Positions 57,216-58,844 of a stretch of 58,844 nucleotides of DNA are shown in pieces. The number at the start of each line of letters is the position of its first letter. Position 1 is the stretch's first letter. Origin of the DNA: a virus. The position numbers and the translations under genes are program-made. Location of the stretch: positions 1 to 58,844 of IMG/VR virus record IMGVR_UViG_3300031463_000546, one strand, 5' to 3'. Below the pieces are notes generated by a model. That model had not been told where the DNA came from, searched no databases, and saw only the letters and a program-made list of their open reading frames with translations.

Positions 57216-57994
57216 TCATAGGTAGGCACTCAAAGCGTCGCGCGAGTGAGATGGATGCGCTGGCCGATACCTTCATCCGGCTATTGCTTTGCTCGGAACA
57301 CCGAGGTCAGCATGCCACCGGTGTCGCCTGGGTGAAACGTGATGGCGCCATGCAAGTAGCAAAAGAGCCACTGCCTGCACGGTCATTCATCCAAGGTGAG
57401 GCATTTATCGACTGGCTGCTTGGCATCGACCGGCAGGTAACCTACCTGATGGGACATACACGTTGGCCGTCCCGTGGGAGCGTAACGAATACAGCGGAAA
57501 ATCACCCTATCAGCACGCCCCCCATCCTGCTGACCCACAACGGCACGATCACCGATCATGCCCGGCATTTCCGCCGGCTCGGGTTACCCCGCACCACCCA
57601 GGTGGACAGTGAACTGCTTGCCCGCCTGGCACAACACAATACCGCTTATAATAGTATCGACGTCGAAGGCTTCTTGGCCGGTTTGACCCAGTTAGAGGGG
57701 AGTATGAGCGCCGCACTGGTCGCCACCAGCCGCCCGGATGAGATATTGCTGCTGAAAGGCAACATGCCGCTCGAAGTCCGTTTCCACAGACGAAGACATC
57801 TACTCATCTATGCGTCTGAGTCCCGTATCCTCGATATGGCTATTGATAACGAGACAGGGTGGGAAGAGATGCCAATAGCTCCAGGTGAAGCGCTGGCGAT
57901 CAGTACTACTGCGATATACGACCCATGCCGGCATCAGTTTACTTTTCAGGGAATGGCACGACAAGCAACATGGATGCGTTATACTGGAGCATAG
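57194..57994 (+). CDS. Class II glutamine amidotransferase
   Basis: 266 aa from the ATG at 57194, set so that Cys2 becomes the N-terminal nucleophile (MCGLCGV). Other Ntn-type motifs: LCSEHRGQHATGVAW, YLMGHTRWPSRG, LLTHNGTITDHARHF and RTTQVDSELLARLA. It lacks the synthetase or isomerase domain of GlmS/PurF, so the ammonia it frees from glutamine probably goes to a partner, here the amidoligase. Full-length single domain. Confidence 0.92.
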   Translation: MCGLCGVIIGRHSKRRASEMDALADTFIRLLLCSEHRGQHATGVAWVKRDGAMQVAKEPLPARSFIQGEAFIDWLLGIDRQVTYLMGHTRWPSRGSVTNTAENHPISTPPILLTHNGTITDHARHFRRLGLPRTTQVDSELLARLAQHNTAYNSIDVEGFLAGLTQLEGSMSAALVATSRPDEILLLKGNMPLEVRFHRRRHLLIYASESRILDMAIDNETGWEEMPIAPGEALAISTTAIYDPCRHQFTFQGMARQATWMRYTGA

Positions 57995-58040
57995 AGTCAG
58001 TACTGATTGGAATGATCGCAAGCTTGTGATAAGGACAGTT

Positions 58041-58070
58041 AGACCATGGTGCCCGGTAACACCATGGTCT
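58041..58070 (+). terminator. Strong hairpin after the amidotransferase gene
   Basis: AGACCATGGTG (58041-58051) and CACCATGGTCT (58060-58070), perfect 11-base arms with an 8-base loop, then T-rich TCTTGTATTC. It lies between convergent genes, so it may stop transcription from both sides. The U-run is weak. Confidence 0.7.
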
Positions 58071-58139
58071 TCTTGTATTCAAAACTGTTACAGCCTGACT
58101 TGACTGAACTTTTTATAGCCGGTTTTGCAGATGGAAAAT

Positions 58140-58844
58140 CTATATTCGACTTAGCACAGCAAATAATTCTTCTAGCATGCTTGTGTGCTTTTCGATCTCC
58201 TCAGCAGTTGGGGTGGTAAGGCCATGAACAACGTTGTTCCTAAAACTGCTTACGGCATCAAATGTCTCTCGTGCTTTCGGATCTATTTCAGAGAGAAAGT
58301 CCCTTTTCCAGTAGTATGCGAACTCACCATTCTTCGGTGGAAGCTTTTCTCTGAGTGCCTTCTCGAAAGCCGCCCATTTGATTATAAACTCTCCTAATCT
58401 ATCAAAGCCATCTTTGTAAGTGATGTCAAGGGTATCTCCAAATAGGTTCTCAAACAGAATACGTGCTAATTCTAGATACGTCTCAACTTTTGTATGCTCT
58501 ACGGTTATTCCATTCCCATCGTGGTACATCCTATTCCTAAGCCGATGATACCATTCGATATCATCAAGTGATATACCGATTAGTTTGTCAGAAGCAAATT
58601 CTTCAAGCAGATCAAGCAGTTTGGGAAAAGAATTTGTCGCTTCTTCTAATTGGGTCCTACTTGGGGATTTGGCGCCAGCATCACGAGTCCGTTTAGGCAA
58701 ACCGAGATATGTCTTTATCATCAACTCGACGGCATTATCGATGCTTATCATTGCAATGCGTCGGTCAAAGTCGCCTTTTTGACGGAAATGATCAACAGCA
58801 TGCTGAAGCAACTCTTTAGGCCCATCTGTCCAAGGCTTGGGCAT
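58140..58844 (-). CDS. Tandem-HEPN protein, putative RNase/toxin
   Basis: 234 aa; the start codon coincides with the window end, so an upstream start cannot be excluded. Two HEPN R-x4-H motifs are visible: RNRMYH (R103, H108) and FRNNVVH (R202, H207), each within helices. HEPN domains are RNases of toxin-antitoxin, Abi and CRISPR-linked systems. Base composition is clearly more A/T-rich than the phage genes, like the kinase cargo. It may be a defence gene at the phage edge or a host gene. No partner gene is visible in the window. Confidence 0.75.
   Translation of the reverse strand: MPKPWTDGPKELLQHAVDHFRQKGDFDRRIAMISIDNAVELMIKTYLGLPKRTRDAGAKSPSRTQLEEATNSFPKLLDLLEEFASDKLIGISLDDIEWYHRLRNRMYHDGNGITVEHTKVETYLELARILFENLFGDTLDITYKDGFDRLGEFIIKWAAFEKALREKLPPKNGEFAYYWKRDFLSEIDPKARETFDAVSSFRNNVVHGLTTPTAEEIEKHTSMLEELFAVLSRI

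Noticed and set aside
1-58844. CRISPR array, tRNA genes or insertion sequences
   Set aside because: I saw no regularly spaced direct repeats, no tRNA-like cloverleaf ends and no transposase; a covariance search (tRNAscan, Infernal) would be needed to exclude RNA genes fully.
1-58844. attL/attR core repeats of the prophage
   Set aside because: Serine integrase cores are only a few bases long and the window ends at gene borders, so no pair can be supported.

Overview
The window is a nearly complete temperate phage (prophage) genome of the contractile-tail (myovirus) type, in moderately GC-rich bacterial DNA. Evidence: a large serine recombinase at the left edge, a replication and recombination block, large terminase, portal, head-morphogenesis protein, capsid protease/scaffold, major capsid protein, neck proteins, tail sheath, tail tube, tape measure, baseplate and fibres. 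Purine-rich Shine-Dalgarno sites (AAGGAGG type) precede most genes. No tRNA, rRNA or clear housekeeping gene is present, so the host cannot be named. The abundance of PKD/NHL/chitobiase-like modules would suit Chloroflexota or a high-GC Gram-positive, but this is a weak guess.

Layout. (1) 1-14097, minus strand: serine recombinase with a translationally coupled small gene, then half of the tail read leftward from a divergent control region: split gpD-like hub, gp19-like tube, gp26-like protein, a tiny partner, two long PKD-rich proteins, tape measure, CIS-tube-like protein and LysM protein. (2) 14098-14419: divergent control region with two near-identical palindromes and a terminator-like hairpin. 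(3) 14420-26394, plus strand: sigma-like regulator, Cas4/RecB-like nuclease, Sak4-like ATPase, DUF669 protein, ERCC4 nuclease, RecD2-like helicase, a very large primase-helicase, an AT-rich non-coding segment, a CD3324-like HTH protein and a probable small terminase. (4) 26676-27560, minus: a second, tyrosine-type recombinase placed between the terminase genes. (5) 27674-55870, plus: DNA packaging, head, neck, sheath, lysis, spike, baseplate and fibres. (6) 55996-57994: amidoligase / DUF5049 / class II glutamine amidotransferase operon. (7) 58140-58844, minus: a tandem-HEPN protein on AT-rich DNA.

The most unusual parts are head genes that carry enzymes. The MuF-like protein (1,694 aa) continues into SAP-like repeats, a HipA/PI3K-type kinase-like domain and an unassigned C-terminal domain with a faint ADP-ribosyltransferase look. 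The capsid protease/scaffold is fused to two complete Dam-type methyltransferase domains. Between these two genes sits an AT-rich cargo with its own promoter: an RNase H/RuvC-like small protein overlapping an RD-minus Ser/Thr kinase, a good candidate for an undescribed two-gene defence module. Other oddities are an apparent +1 frameshift in the gp25-like baseplate gene, a gpD hub split into two genes, a PKD domain on the major capsid protein, and paired tail fibres that share an N-terminus.
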